NCBI GenBank assembly: GCA_002438565.1
Contig: DJPN01000006.1
Coordinates: 19,885-83,884, forward strand
Reading direction: 5' to 3'
From: Alphaproteobacteria bacterium UBA6411
GTDB taxonomy: Bacteria > Pseudomonadota > Alphaproteobacteria > CAAGCB01 > CAG-977
DNA length: 64,000 nucleotides
The notes under the pieces were generated by a model. That model was not told the DNA's origin. It ran no database searches and was given only the letters and a program-made list of their open reading frames with translations. Within the stretch, counting starts at the first letter, position 1. Each line of letters starts with the position of its first letter. The position numbers and the translations under genes are program-made. This document shows, piece by piece, positions 17,747 to 25,585 of this stretch.

Positions 17747-18829
17747 TTATCCGAACAGACGTGAAACAATGCGCACAATATCATTCCACGACGTTACAAT
17801 CAATAACCCGATAAGCAGGAAAAAGCCTATATTCAACGCGATTGTTTCAGCTTTTTCGGGAACGGGACGGCGAATGACGGCCTCAATCGCGTAAAACAGC
17901 AAATGGCCGCCGTCCAGCATAGGCACGGGCAACAAGTTCAAAAAACCGATGCCGATTGACACTTGAATCAAAAATGTCAGAAAACTGACCGCTCCGCCCT
18001 TTGCGGCGTCGCCCGACGCTTCCGCGATTCCCAAAGGTCCGCGCAAATCGTCGGCGGAACGTTCACGCAAAAGAATACGCTTCAGAACCGCCGTCGTATC
18101 CGCCGTCAGTTCCCAAGTATCTTTCAAAGCGGTTTCAAACGCTTCCCGCAAATTCAAATCTTTGTAGTGTTCGCGCTGCATGACGGCTTGAACACCCAAA
18201 ACCGCGCCGCCGTTTTCACGTTTCAAAACAGCGGTCAATTCAACTTCTTTGCCATCGCGCAAAACAACCATGTTCAAGGTGCTGTCCAGTTCAATCGCCC
18301 GACGGATGTCATGGAATTCGTTGATTTTCATGCCGTTGATGCTGATAAAGCGGTCATTGGGCAAAACCCCAGCGGCTTCTGCGGCGGAACCGGCTGATAC
18401 GGCGGACACGACGGGCGGCACGGTCAACAGCCCGTATGCGCGCAGCAATCCCGTCAGCAGAACGATTGCAAACACATAATTCATTGCCGGTCCGGCAAAA
18501 GCAATCACCGCCTTTTTCCACAACGGCTGATAAACGATAGAGCTTTTCTTTTCTTCATCCGTCAGTTCTTTGACTTTTTCATCGACTTTCGTCCCCGCCG
18601 CATCGGCGTCGCCCAGCATTTTGACGTAGCCGCCCAACGGAATCAGGCAAACTTTCCACAGCGTCCCTTTTTTATCCGTGCGCGACCAAAGCGTTTTTCC
18701 GAAGCCGACGGAAAACTCGTCAACCTTGACGCCGCAGGAACGCGCGGCTTGGAAATGGCCGAACTCGTGAACGATAACGACCAAAGACAACACAAACAAA
18801 AAAGAAACCGGATACAACAAAGCCGTCAT
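17747..18829 (-). CDS. rseP: RIP metalloprotease RseP (site-2 protease)
   Basis: It cuts transmembrane segments of anti-sigma factors and leftover signal peptides within the inner membrane. The zinc motif HEFGH is near the N-terminus (His21, Glu22, His25), the third ligand is in PVPMLDGGHLLFYAIEA near the C-terminus, and one PDZ domain lies in between (about 120-200). At 360 residues it is shorter than E. coli RseP (two PDZ domains), as is common in small alphaproteobacterial genomes. I chose the ATG at 18829 because AAAGGG lies eight bases upstream; a TTG at 18835 lacks that spacing. It follows dxr by 2 bases. Confidence 0.95.
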   Translation of the reverse strand: MTALLYPVSFLFVLSLVVIVHEFGHFQAARSCGVKVDEFSVGFGKTLWSRTDKKGTLWKVCLIPLGGYVKMLGDADAAGTKVDEKVKELTDEEKKSSIVYQPLWKKAVIAFAGPAMNYVFAIVLLTGLLRAYGLLTVPPVVSAVSAGSAAEAAGVLPNDRFISINGMKINEFHDIRRAIELDSTLNMVVLRDGKEVELTAVLKRENGGAVLGVQAVMQREHYKDLNLREAFETALKDTWELTADTTAVLKRILLRERSADDLRGPLGIAEASGDAAKGGAVSFLTFLIQVSIGIGFLNLLPVPMLDGGHLLFYAIEAVIRRPVPEKAETIALNIGFFLLIGLLIVTSWNDIVRIVSRLFG

Positions 18830-18831
18830 TT

Positions 18832-19986
18832 TCAAGCCCTTTCACGGATAACAGCCGCCGCCTGTTCGCGCGCCTGCGCGTCAACGGCAATCACATCGCC
18901 GATAGTGCGAACGGCGGGCAAAGACGTTCTTTCCAGAACCGCTTCAACCGTTTTAACAATATCCAAAAAGCCGATTTTGCGATTAAGAAAAGCCCCGACC
19001 GCAACTTCGTTCGCCGCGTTCATCACCGCCGTCGCCGTCTGCCCTTTGTTCAAAGCGGCCTTGGCAACGCGCAAAGCGGGGAATTTTTCTTCGTCGGGAT
19101 GGCTGAACGTCAACCCCGACAGCGCCGTCAAATCCAACGGCTTCGTCGGCGATTCCATGCGGTTCGGATACGCAAGGGCATAAGCAATCGGCGTGCGCAT
19201 GTCGGGCATGCCCATGTGCGCCAAAACCGAACCGTCAATATAAGCGACCGCGCTGTGCACAATAGACTGCGGATGCACCAAAACTTCGATTCTGTCCGCA
19301 CCGAAACCGAACAGATGATAAGCTTCGATGATTTCCAATCCTTTGTTCATCATCGTTGCGGAATCGACGGAAATTTTCGCGCCCATGCTCCAATTCGGGT
19401 GGGCGACCGCCTGTTCGGGGGTAACTTGCGTCATAAACGCGGTATCTTTTTCACGGAAAGGTCCGCCGGAAGCCGTCAGCAAAATACGGTCGACGGCGGC
19501 GCGGTGCCGTTCTTCCAAAGTTTGAAAAATCGCGCTGTGTTCGGAATCGACGGGAACCAACGTCGTATTTGTTTCCTTTATCGCGCGCATCACGATTTCG
19601 CCCGCGCAAACCAGCGTTTCCTTGTTCGCCAAAGCCAGCGTTTTTCCGCGTTTGACGACTTCCATCGTCGGAACCAAGCCCGCCGCGCCGACAATCGACG
19701 ACATTGTCCAGTCGGCATCCAAGGCCGCCGCCGCTTCGACGGCTTCGTCGCCCGCTTCAATGCGGACGGACGTGCCGCTCAAAGCGTCTTTCAAAGCGGC
19801 GTAGTTGTTTTTGTCGGCCGTAACGGCGACTTCAGCGTTCAGCTGTTTAGCCTGCTGCGCCAGCAAAGCGACGTTTTTATTGCCTGTCAAAGCCACCACG
19901 CGGTAATCGTCGGGATGACGGCGGATGATATCAACGGTGCTTTTGCCAATCGAGCCTGTCGAGCCTAAAATCGTAACGGATTTCAT
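18832..19986 (-). CDS. dxr: 1-deoxy-D-xylulose 5-phosphate reductoisomerase
   Basis: It converts DXP to MEP with NADPH, the committing step of the MEP isoprenoid route. The 384-residue protein has the NADPH-binding VTILGSTGSIGKSTVDII at the start, the metal-binding PVDSEHSAIFQ and the substrate loop TASGGPFRE. Length and motif order match the family. It lies between cdsA and rseP, so precursor supply for undecaprenyl phosphate (made by the nearby uppS) is in the same operon. Confidence 0.97.
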   Translation of the reverse strand: MKSVTILGSTGSIGKSTVDIIRRHPDDYRVVALTGNKNVALLAQQAKQLNAEVAVTADKNNYAALKDALSGTSVRIEAGDEAVEAAAALDADWTMSSIVGAAGLVPTMEVVKRGKTLALANKETLVCAGEIVMRAIKETNTTLVPVDSEHSAIFQTLEERHRAAVDRILLTASGGPFREKDTAFMTQVTPEQAVAHPNWSMGAKISVDSATMMNKGLEIIEAYHLFGFGADRIEVLVHPQSIVHSAVAYIDGSVLAHMGMPDMRTPIAYALAYPNRMESPTKPLDLTALSGLTFSHPDEEKFPALRVAKAALNKGQTATAVMNAANEVAVGAFLNRKIGFLDIVKTVEAVLERTSLPAVRTIGDVIAVDAQAREQAAAVIRERA

Positions 19987-19989
19987 ACC

Positions 19990-20772
19990 TTACCCCCAAA
20001 AATCCAATTCGGGAAAGAACGCCAAAATCAGAACGACAATCGGCGTCACAGCCAGCAAAGCGTCCGTGCGGTCGAAAATGCCGCCGTGTCCCGGAATCAA
20101 GTTTCCCGAATCCTTGACGCCCAAATAGCGTTTAATCCACGATTCAAACAAATCGCCGCCCTGCGACACCGCCGCCAAAACAGCGGAAACAATCATCACA
20201 AAGCCGAAATTTTGCAAACCGTCCAGCTTTGCGCAACCCAATCCCCACACAGCCGCCGTCGCCATGCCGCCGATTAAGCCGGCCCAAGTCTTCTTGGGGC
20301 TGATTTTCGGGCAAAGTTTGGGGCCTCCGATGGTTTTGCCGAACGCATACGCGCCCGTGTCCATCGCCCACACCGTCCCGATCAGCCAAATCGTGCAGAC
20401 GAAGCCGTAATTTTGCAGCATATACGCCAATGCGACCATCGGATAAACCGAATACGCCATGCCGAATGCGAACAGTTTTTGATGTTCGGTGTTTTCCTTT
20501 TTAACGGCAATATACAAGACAACCGTCATCACGGCGGGCAAAGTCCATGCGACTTCGGGGAAATCGCCCAGCATAAACACGCACGCGACGCCTACGACGG
20601 CAATCAGCATCCCTAAAACGGTAAAGCGTTTCAGCACCAGTTTTTCCCATTCCCAGCCCATAGCCGTCAAAGCGACGGCGCACAGCAATTCAAACCACGG
20701 AGATTCGTAATACAGCGCCAAAATCGGCAAAGGCAACAGTATCAAAGCGGATAAAATTCGTTGTTTCAACAT
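19990..20772 (-). CDS. cdsA: Phosphatidate cytidylyltransferase
   Basis: It makes CDP-diacylglycerol from phosphatidic acid and CTP, the branch point of phospholipid synthesis. The 260-residue integral membrane protein has about eight hydrophobic segments and ends with the family signature KRYLGVKDSGNLIPGHGGIFDRTDALL (split: KDSGNLIPGHGG and FDRTDALL), which carries the catalytic aspartates. GGAGAG precedes the ATG. It is sandwiched between uppS and dxr. Confidence 0.96.
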   Translation of the reverse strand: MLKQRILSALILLPLPILALYYESPWFELLCAVALTAMGWEWEKLVLKRFTVLGMLIAVVGVACVFMLGDFPEVAWTLPAVMTVVLYIAVKKENTEHQKLFAFGMAYSVYPMVALAYMLQNYGFVCTIWLIGTVWAMDTGAYAFGKTIGGPKLCPKISPKKTWAGLIGGMATAAVWGLGCAKLDGLQNFGFVMIVSAVLAAVSQGGDLFESWIKRYLGVKDSGNLIPGHGGIFDRTDALLAVTPIVVLILAFFPELDFWG

Positions 20773-20787
20773 AAAAAAGCTCTCCTC

Positions 20788-21504
20788 TTACACTTTGCCG
20801 AAACGGCGCTGACGTTTGGCGTATTCGGTCAGCGCCTCATGTAAATCTTCGGCGGAAAAATCGGGCCACAGCGTATCGGTGAAATACAATTCCGTATATG
20901 CCAGCTGCCATAATAAAAAATTGCTGATTCGCAATTCGCCGCTGGTGCGGATAAGCAAATCGGGATCGGGAATGTCGGGACGGTACAGCGCCCGTTCAAA
21001 CAGGGTTTCGGTAATGTCGGCCGACTTCAATGCCCCTGTTTCAACCTGTTGCGCCAAACGGCGGGCGGCTTGGGTGATTTCCTCGCGTCCGCCGTAACTA
21101 ATCGCCAGATTCAAGCGCATCTTTTCCTGTTCGGCCGGCAGATTTTGCGATTCAAAATCGCGGATTGTTTTCTGCAGTCCCGCGGGCAAGCGGTCGATTT
21201 GTCCCGTAAAAACGGCGTTAATGCCTTTTTGGCGGAACGGAGCGAGTTCCTTGTGCAAATACTCGTCCAGCATTTTAAACAAAGCGGCAATCTCGGCTTG
21301 CGGTCTGTTCCAGTTTTCCGAAGAAAAGCAGAACAAAGTCACATACCGAATCCCCGCAGCAAGGCACGCGTCCGCCAGTCTTTCGACCGCTTTTGCGCCC
21401 GCGCGGTGTCCCTGTGTCCGGGACAGTCCTCTTTGTTTTGCCCAACGACCGTTGCCGTCCATAATGACGGCGACATGCGCCGGAATCCGCCCCGAATCCG
21501 TCAT
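20788..21504 (-). CDS. uppS: Undecaprenyl diphosphate synthase (cis-prenyltransferase)
   Basis: It extends farnesyl diphosphate to C55 undecaprenyl diphosphate, the lipid carrier for peptidoglycan. The 238-residue protein has HVAVIMDGNGRWAKQRGL with catalytic Asp16, the FCFSSENW motif, and the C-terminal DLLIRTSGELRISNFLLWQ and ELYFTDTLWPDF. Its first base overlaps the frr stop (TAATG arrangement), so it is translated in coupling with frr. Confidence 0.97.
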   Translation of the reverse strand: MTDSGRIPAHVAVIMDGNGRWAKQRGLSRTQGHRAGAKAVERLADACLAAGIRYVTLFCFSSENWNRPQAEIAALFKMLDEYLHKELAPFRQKGINAVFTGQIDRLPAGLQKTIRDFESQNLPAEQEKMRLNLAISYGGREEITQAARRLAQQVETGALKSADITETLFERALYRPDIPDPDLLIRTSGELRISNFLLWQLAYTELYFTDTLWPDFSAEDLHEALTEYAKRQRRFGKV

Positions 21505-22076
21505 TAAACCTGCTTGATTTCCTGTTCTTTGATTTTCAAAGCTTCGTCAACGGCTTTAATGGCGGTGTCCGTCATCGTTTGAATTTCCGTTTCGTATTTT
21601 TTCTGTTCGTCTTCGGAAATATCGCCGTCTTTCTGCATTTTCTTGACCGCATCCATCGCGTCGCGGCGGATGTTGCGAATGGCGACGCGCGCCTGTTCCG
21701 TATATTTGCCAGCAACTTTGGTCAATTCAACGCGGCGTTCTTCCGTCAAAGCGGGAATGGGAACGCGAATCACCTGCCCGTCGGAAGCGGGATTCAATCC
21801 CAAATCAGACGAACGAATCGCTTTTTCAACAGCTTTCGTCAAAGAACGGTCCCAAACCTGCACGGTCAACATTCTGGGTTCGGGAACGCTGATGTTGGCG
21901 ACTTGGTTCAACGGCGACATGCCGCCGTAGGCTTCAACCGTAATCCCTTCCAGCAACGCCGTGGAGGCGCGTCCCGTGCGCAAGCCCGAAAAATCCTTTT
22001 TCAAAGCTTCCGTCGTTTTATCCATACGCACGCGCGTATCCTGCTTTAATTCGTTGTAGTTTGCAAAAGTTCCCAT
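21504..22076 (-). CDS. frr: Ribosome recycling factor
   Basis: It splits post-termination ribosomes together with EF-G. The 190-residue protein is two-domain: a three-helix bundle, with the typical LRTGRASTALLEGI near residue 33, and a beta domain with VWDRSLTKAVEKAI and GLNPASDGQVIRVPIP. Length is normal. It lies 10 bases behind pyrH and couples to uppS. Confidence 0.97.
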   Translation of the reverse strand: MGTFANYNELKQDTRVRMDKTTEALKKDFSGLRTGRASTALLEGITVEAYGGMSPLNQVANISVPEPRMLTVQVWDRSLTKAVEKAIRSSDLGLNPASDGQVIRVPIPALTEERRVELTKVAGKYTEQARVAIRNIRRDAMDAVKKMQKDGDISEDEQKKYETEIQTMTDTAIKAVDEALKIKEQEIKQV

Positions 22077-22086
22077 TGTAGTATCC

Positions 22087-22803
22087 TTATTTATCGCAAG
22101 TGATTTCCGTAAACGCGCCCTGCCCCGACAAAGTGCGCATCAACGCGCCCTGTTCGTGCATGGAAAACACAACAATCGAAATGTTGTTGTCGCGCGCCAA
22201 AGCAACAGCCGAAGCGTCCATCACTTTCAAATTCTTGACCAACACTTCATCATAGCTGACTTTTTCAAAGCGTACAGCATTTTTATCTTTTTTCGGGTCG
22301 GCGGAATAAACGCCGTCAACCTGCGTGGCTTTGAAAATCGCTTCACAGCCCATTTCGGCGGCGCGCAACGCCGCGCCCGTGTCCGTCGTAAAGAACGGAT
22401 TTCCCGTCCCCGCGGCAAAGATGATGACATCGCCGTTTTGCAAATGGCTTTTTGCTTTTGGCTGAATATAGGGTTCGCAAATCGTCGGCATGACCACACC
22501 CGAAACAACGCGCGTCGGCACGCCGATTCGCAACAAAGCGTCCTGCATCGCCAAAGAATTGATAATTGTTGCCAACATGCCCATATGATCGGCGCTGACC
22601 CTGTCCATGCCGCCCGCCGCGCCTTTCAGTCCGCGGAAAATGTTTCCGCCGCCGATAACGACCGCCAGCTGAATGCCCGCATCATGCACCTGTTTGATTT
22701 CCTGCGCCATTTCGGACAGTTTGGCTTCGTCCAAACCGAACGATTTTTCACCCATCAAGCCTTCACCCGACAGTTTCAACAAAACGCGCTTGTATTTGAC
22801 CAT
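22087..22803 (-). CDS. pyrH: UMP kinase
   Basis: It phosphorylates UMP to UDP; the bacterial enzyme is a hexamer of the amino-acid-kinase fold. The 238-residue protein starts KRVLLKLSGEGLMG and contains VIGGGNIFRG, GTGNPFFTTDTGAALRA and DGVYSADPKKD. The start at 22803 is set by AAGGGG seven bases upstream and by the family N-terminus; the frame stays open further upstream only through the terminator and intergenic region. A terminator behind tsf lies just before it, so pyrH-frr-uppS may use its own promoter or read-through. Confidence 0.97.
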   Translation of the reverse strand: MVKYKRVLLKLSGEGLMGEKSFGLDEAKLSEMAQEIKQVHDAGIQLAVVIGGGNIFRGLKGAAGGMDRVSADHMGMLATIINSLAMQDALLRIGVPTRVVSGVVMPTICEPYIQPKAKSHLQNGDVIIFAAGTGNPFFTTDTGAALRAAEMGCEAIFKATQVDGVYSADPKKDKNAVRFEKVSYDEVLVKNLKVMDASAVALARDNNISIVVFSMHEQGALMRTLSGQGAFTEITCDK

Positions 22804-22828
22804 TGCAGTCCCCTTTGAATTGACACAA

Positions 22829-22859
22829 AAACGGCGGGATGTTTGATGTCCCGCCGTTT
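22829..22859 (-). terminator. Rho-independent terminator after tsf
   Basis: A perfect 11-base-pair stem (AAACGGCGGGA with TCCCGCCGTTT) with a 9-base loop is followed on the minus strand by TTTTTG. It separates the rpsB-tsf unit from pyrH. Confidence 0.85.
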
Positions 22860-22867
22860 CAAAAGTT

Positions 22868-23809
22868 TTACTTTCCGGCAGCTGCCGCGACTTCGGCAGC
22901 GAAGTCTTCCTCTTTCTTTTCGATGCCTTCACCCAATGCAAAGCGGGCGAAAGCTTTCAGTTCGACAGGGGCGCCGACTTCTTTGGCGGCTTCCGCGACA
23001 ACTTCTTTGACTTTCTTTTTGTCGTCCATGATGAAGAACTGTTCGTTCAAAACGACTTCTTCATGGAATTTGCGAATACGGCCGACAACCATTTTTTCAA
23101 TGATTTCGGCGGGTTTGGATTTGCCCGTTTTCGCCTGTTCTTCTTTAATCTGCGCTTCGACAACGTTCTTTTCGCGTTCTTCCATTTCGGCGGGAACGTC
23201 GGCGACGTTCAAGCAGACGGGAGCGGCGGCGGCAACGTGCATCGCCAGATTTTTAGCCAATTTTTCCAAAGCGGCTTTGTCGCCTGTCGATTCCAAAGCG
23301 ACCAGCGTGCCGATTTTGCCCAGACCGTCGGCAATCGCGCCGTGCATGTAGCCGACGACAACACCGTCGGTGACGGACAGTTTCGCAACGCGGCGCAAGT
23401 TCATGTTTTCACCGATTTTGGCAATCAAGTCGGTCAAAGCGGCGTGAACGTCTTTGCCGTCTTCATACGCGGCGGCTTTCAAAGCTTCGATGTCGCCATT
23501 GCCCTGCAGGGCGATATCGGCGGTTTTGGCAACAAACTGCTGGAACAATTCGTTTTTGGAAACGAAGTCGGTTTCGGAGTTGACTTCGACGACAACACCC
23601 TGTTTGCCGTCCGTTTTCAAAGCGACCAAACCCTGAGCGGCAACGCGGCCGGCTTTCTTCGCGGCGGTCGCCAAGCCTTTTTCACGCAACCAGTCGACGG
23701 CTTTTTCGATGTCGCCGTCGGACGCGGTCAACGCTTTTTTGCAATCCATCATGCCTGCGCCGGATTTTTCGCGCAATTCTTTTACAGCGGCGGCGGTAAT
23801 TTCAGCCAT
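22868..23809 (-). CDS. tsf: Elongation factor Ts
   Basis: It recharges EF-Tu by exchanging GDP for GTP. The 313-residue protein begins MAEITAAAVKELREKSGAGM, the standard UBA domain with LREKTGAGMMDCKKAL-type signature, followed by the core domain with VVVEVNSETDFVSKN and a C-terminal module. The start at 23809 is set by AAAGGA upstream; the longer open frame begins inside the rpsB-tsf hairpin. It is co-transcribed with rpsB in the universal order. Confidence 0.97.
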   Translation of the reverse strand: MAEITAAAVKELREKSGAGMMDCKKALTASDGDIEKAVDWLREKGLATAAKKAGRVAAQGLVALKTDGKQGVVVEVNSETDFVSKNELFQQFVAKTADIALQGNGDIEALKAAAYEDGKDVHAALTDLIAKIGENMNLRRVAKLSVTDGVVVGYMHGAIADGLGKIGTLVALESTGDKAALEKLAKNLAMHVAAAAPVCLNVADVPAEMEEREKNVVEAQIKEEQAKTGKSKPAEIIEKMVVGRIRKFHEEVVLNEQFFIMDDKKKVKEVVAEAAKEVGAPVELKAFARFALGEGIEKKEEDFAAEVAAAAGK

Positions 23810-23844
23810 TTGAGTATTTTCCTTTCTGAACAACTGATATTTAT

Positions 23845-23879
23845 AAAATAATGGCGGCAGAACAAAGCCACCGCCATTA
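23845..23879 (-). terminator. Terminator-like hairpin between rpsB and tsf
   Basis: A 9-base-pair stem (TAATGGCGG with CCGCCATTA) and 13-base loop are followed by TTTTATAA on the minus strand. The T-run is broken, so it probably lowers rather than stops expression of tsf after rpsB. Confidence 0.6.
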
Positions 23880-23895
23880 GTCAAGCCTTTAAGAC

Positions 23896-24666
23896 TTAAG
23901 CGTCGGCTTTGTCGGCGACTTCAACGTCTTCGACAACGGTTTCCTGCGCACCCAAATCAACGCCGGCGGCGGTCATTTCCGCCTGAATGCCGTCCAACAC
24001 GGAACCGGCGATCAAATCGCAGTACATGTTGATGGCGCGAATGGCGTCGTCATTGCCCGGCACGGGGAATTCAATGTCGTCGGGATTCGAGTTCGTATCG
24101 CAAATCGCGATAACGGGAATGCCCAAACGGCGTGCTTCGTTCAAAGCCAAGCCTTCCTTAACGGTGTCGATGACGAAAATCAAGTCGGGACGACCGCCCA
24201 TATCCTTGATGCCGCCCAGCGAACAATCCAATTTTTCGCGTTCGCGTTCCAGATTCAGTTTTTCCTTTTTGGTCAAACCTTCCAGTTCGCCTTTTTCCTG
24301 CTTGGCATTGATTTCTTTCAAGCGGCGAATCGACTGGGAAACGGTTTTCCAGTTCGTCAGCGTTCCGCCCAGCCAGCGATGGTTGACGTAATACTGACCG
24401 CAACGTTCCGCAGCTTCGCGAACCGCCTGCTGAGCCTGGTTTTTCGTGCCGACGAACAAAACGCGGCCGCCGTTTGCGGCGACATCGCGCGCCGCCTGCA
24501 TGGCGCGGTACAGCATCGGAACCGTCTGCTGCAAGTCGATAATATGAACATTGTCGCGCGTGCCGAAAATGTACTGTTTCATTTTCGGATTCCAGCGACG
24601 GGTGTTGTGACCAAAGTGAACGCCCGCTTCAATCAGCTGACGCATTGTGAATGTGGGAAGAGCCAT
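23896..24666 (-). CDS. rpsB: 30S ribosomal protein S2
   Basis: It is a small-subunit protein at the head-body junction that is needed for S1 and mRNA binding. The 256-residue protein has TMRQLIEAGVHFGHNTRRWNP at the start (signature 1), RWLGGTLTNWKT and the C-terminal signature region PVIAICDTNSNPDDIEFPVPGNDDAIR. A short acidic tail follows. A roughly 120-base leader with strong hairpins precedes it (see leader entry), consistent with S2 autoregulation known in other bacteria. Confidence 0.98.
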   Translation of the reverse strand: MALPTFTMRQLIEAGVHFGHNTRRWNPKMKQYIFGTRDNVHIIDLQQTVPMLYRAMQAARDVAANGGRVLFVGTKNQAQQAVREAAERCGQYYVNHRWLGGTLTNWKTVSQSIRRLKEINAKQEKGELEGLTKKEKLNLEREREKLDCSLGGIKDMGGRPDLIFVIDTVKEGLALNEARRLGIPVIAICDTNSNPDDIEFPVPGNDDAIRAINMYCDLIAGSVLDGIQAEMTAAGVDLGAQETVVEDVEVADKADA

Positions 24667-24785
24667 TTTTATCCTCTTTTTCCGGTTAAACCTCCGCGGG
24701 TTGTTGAGGCGGGAACCCTCCCGCCACCGGAGCGATTTTCCCCTTGCGAAGAAATCCGCCTGTACCCGCGTGTGAAATCGGGTTG
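24667..24785 (-). promoter_or_regulatory. Structured rpsB 5' leader
   Basis: Between the predicted promoter and the rpsB start there is a leader of about 115 bases. It contains a strong hairpin GGCGGGA-GGGT-TCCCGCC (minus-strand reading) flanked by an outer CTCCG/CGGAG pairing. The layout suits translational autoregulation by S2, which is known for other bacterial rpsB leaders, but this element matches no named motif I can recall. Confidence 0.5.
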
Positions 24786-24814
24786 TTTTTACCCTGTTTT
24801 TTTTCCTTTTGCAA
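24786..24814 (-). promoter_or_regulatory. Predicted promoter for rpsB-tsf
   Basis: On the minus strand, TTGCAA and TAAAAA are separated by 17 bases. The -35 matches four of six consensus bases. It lies just outside the end of the 248-residue membrane protein gene. Confidence 0.5.
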
Positions 24815-24827
24815 GCGTTTTGTTCAA

Positions 24828-25574
24828 TTACGCTTCATCTTTCAGACGGACGTACAGATAGGCCAGAAAAGCCGCCTGCATCATCACGGAAACAAACAAG
24901 CTTAAAACCGCCAAAAAGTTGCCGAACAAAGGCCCGACGGGAAGAGTCGACGCCACCGTCACCGCAACCAGCAAAGGCGCGACGGAAATCAGCAGGTAGT
25001 ACAGGCTCAGCAGCAAGCCGCACCCGCTTGTCATTTTCCAGCTGTGCAACAGCCGCGCGTTGTCGCCGGCGACGGCCGCGCTCAAAGCCAACCCTTGACG
25101 AATGACAAAGTACGGAACCAGCATTGCCGCTATCGTCAGCGTCACGGAAAAACCAAACGGAGGAAACGTCAAAAACGTCGACATCATATAAAGTCCCGCA
25201 TAAGACGCCGCCACGCTTGCCGCAATGGCGAACAGCACGCTTTTCGCGAAAACGGCGGAAAAACGCGCCGCGTCTTTGGTCAAAGCGGGGATGAACAGCG
25301 CCGCCGTCGAATCCGCAAAAAAGATTATCCTCATCGTTTTGACCATTTCAGCCGCGACCGTTCCCGCGAACACAATCAGACAAATGCCCAAAACCCACGG
25401 ATTTACCGTCAAAACGAAACGCTCCGTTTCAGAAGGGCGAAGCAAAGGAACAAAATGCTCAAGCACGGCCATTCCCAGCGACACGGCCGACAGCCACGGC
25501 AAAAAGTAACGCCACACGGATTTTACAGATAAAAACTTTATTGTTTGCCGAGCGGCTTGCATTAGCGGGGACAT
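24828..25574 (-). CDS. Six-to-seven-helix membrane protein, unknown function
   Basis: I do not recognise this 248-residue protein. About six hydrophobic segments are visible, starting near residues 22-42 (WRYFLPWLSAVSLGMAVLEH), 58-78, 105-135, 140-165, 185-210 and 215-240, with few charged residues between them. A conserved-looking Pro-rich loop TFLTFPPFGFSV lies between helices 3 and 4. The basic N-terminus suggests a cytoplasmic start. AGGAG precedes the ATG. It sits between dnaE and rpsB and is transcribed with them; the context gives no functional hint. Confidence 0.72.
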   Translation of the reverse strand: MSPLMQAARQTIKFLSVKSVWRYFLPWLSAVSLGMAVLEHFVPLLRPSETERFVLTVNPWVLGICLIVFAGTVAAEMVKTMRIIFFADSTAALFIPALTKDAARFSAVFAKSVLFAIAASVAASYAGLYMMSTFLTFPPFGFSVTLTIAAMLVPYFVIRQGLALSAAVAGDNARLLHSWKMTSGCGLLLSLYYLLISVAPLLVAVTVASTLPVGPLFGNFLAVLSLFVSVMMQAAFLAYLYVRLKDEA

Positions 25575-25585
25575 GGGACATTCTC

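Noticed and set aside
22804..22941. Extended N-terminus of pyrH
   Set aside because: The extra codons run through the tsf terminator; AAGGGG directly precedes the standard start.
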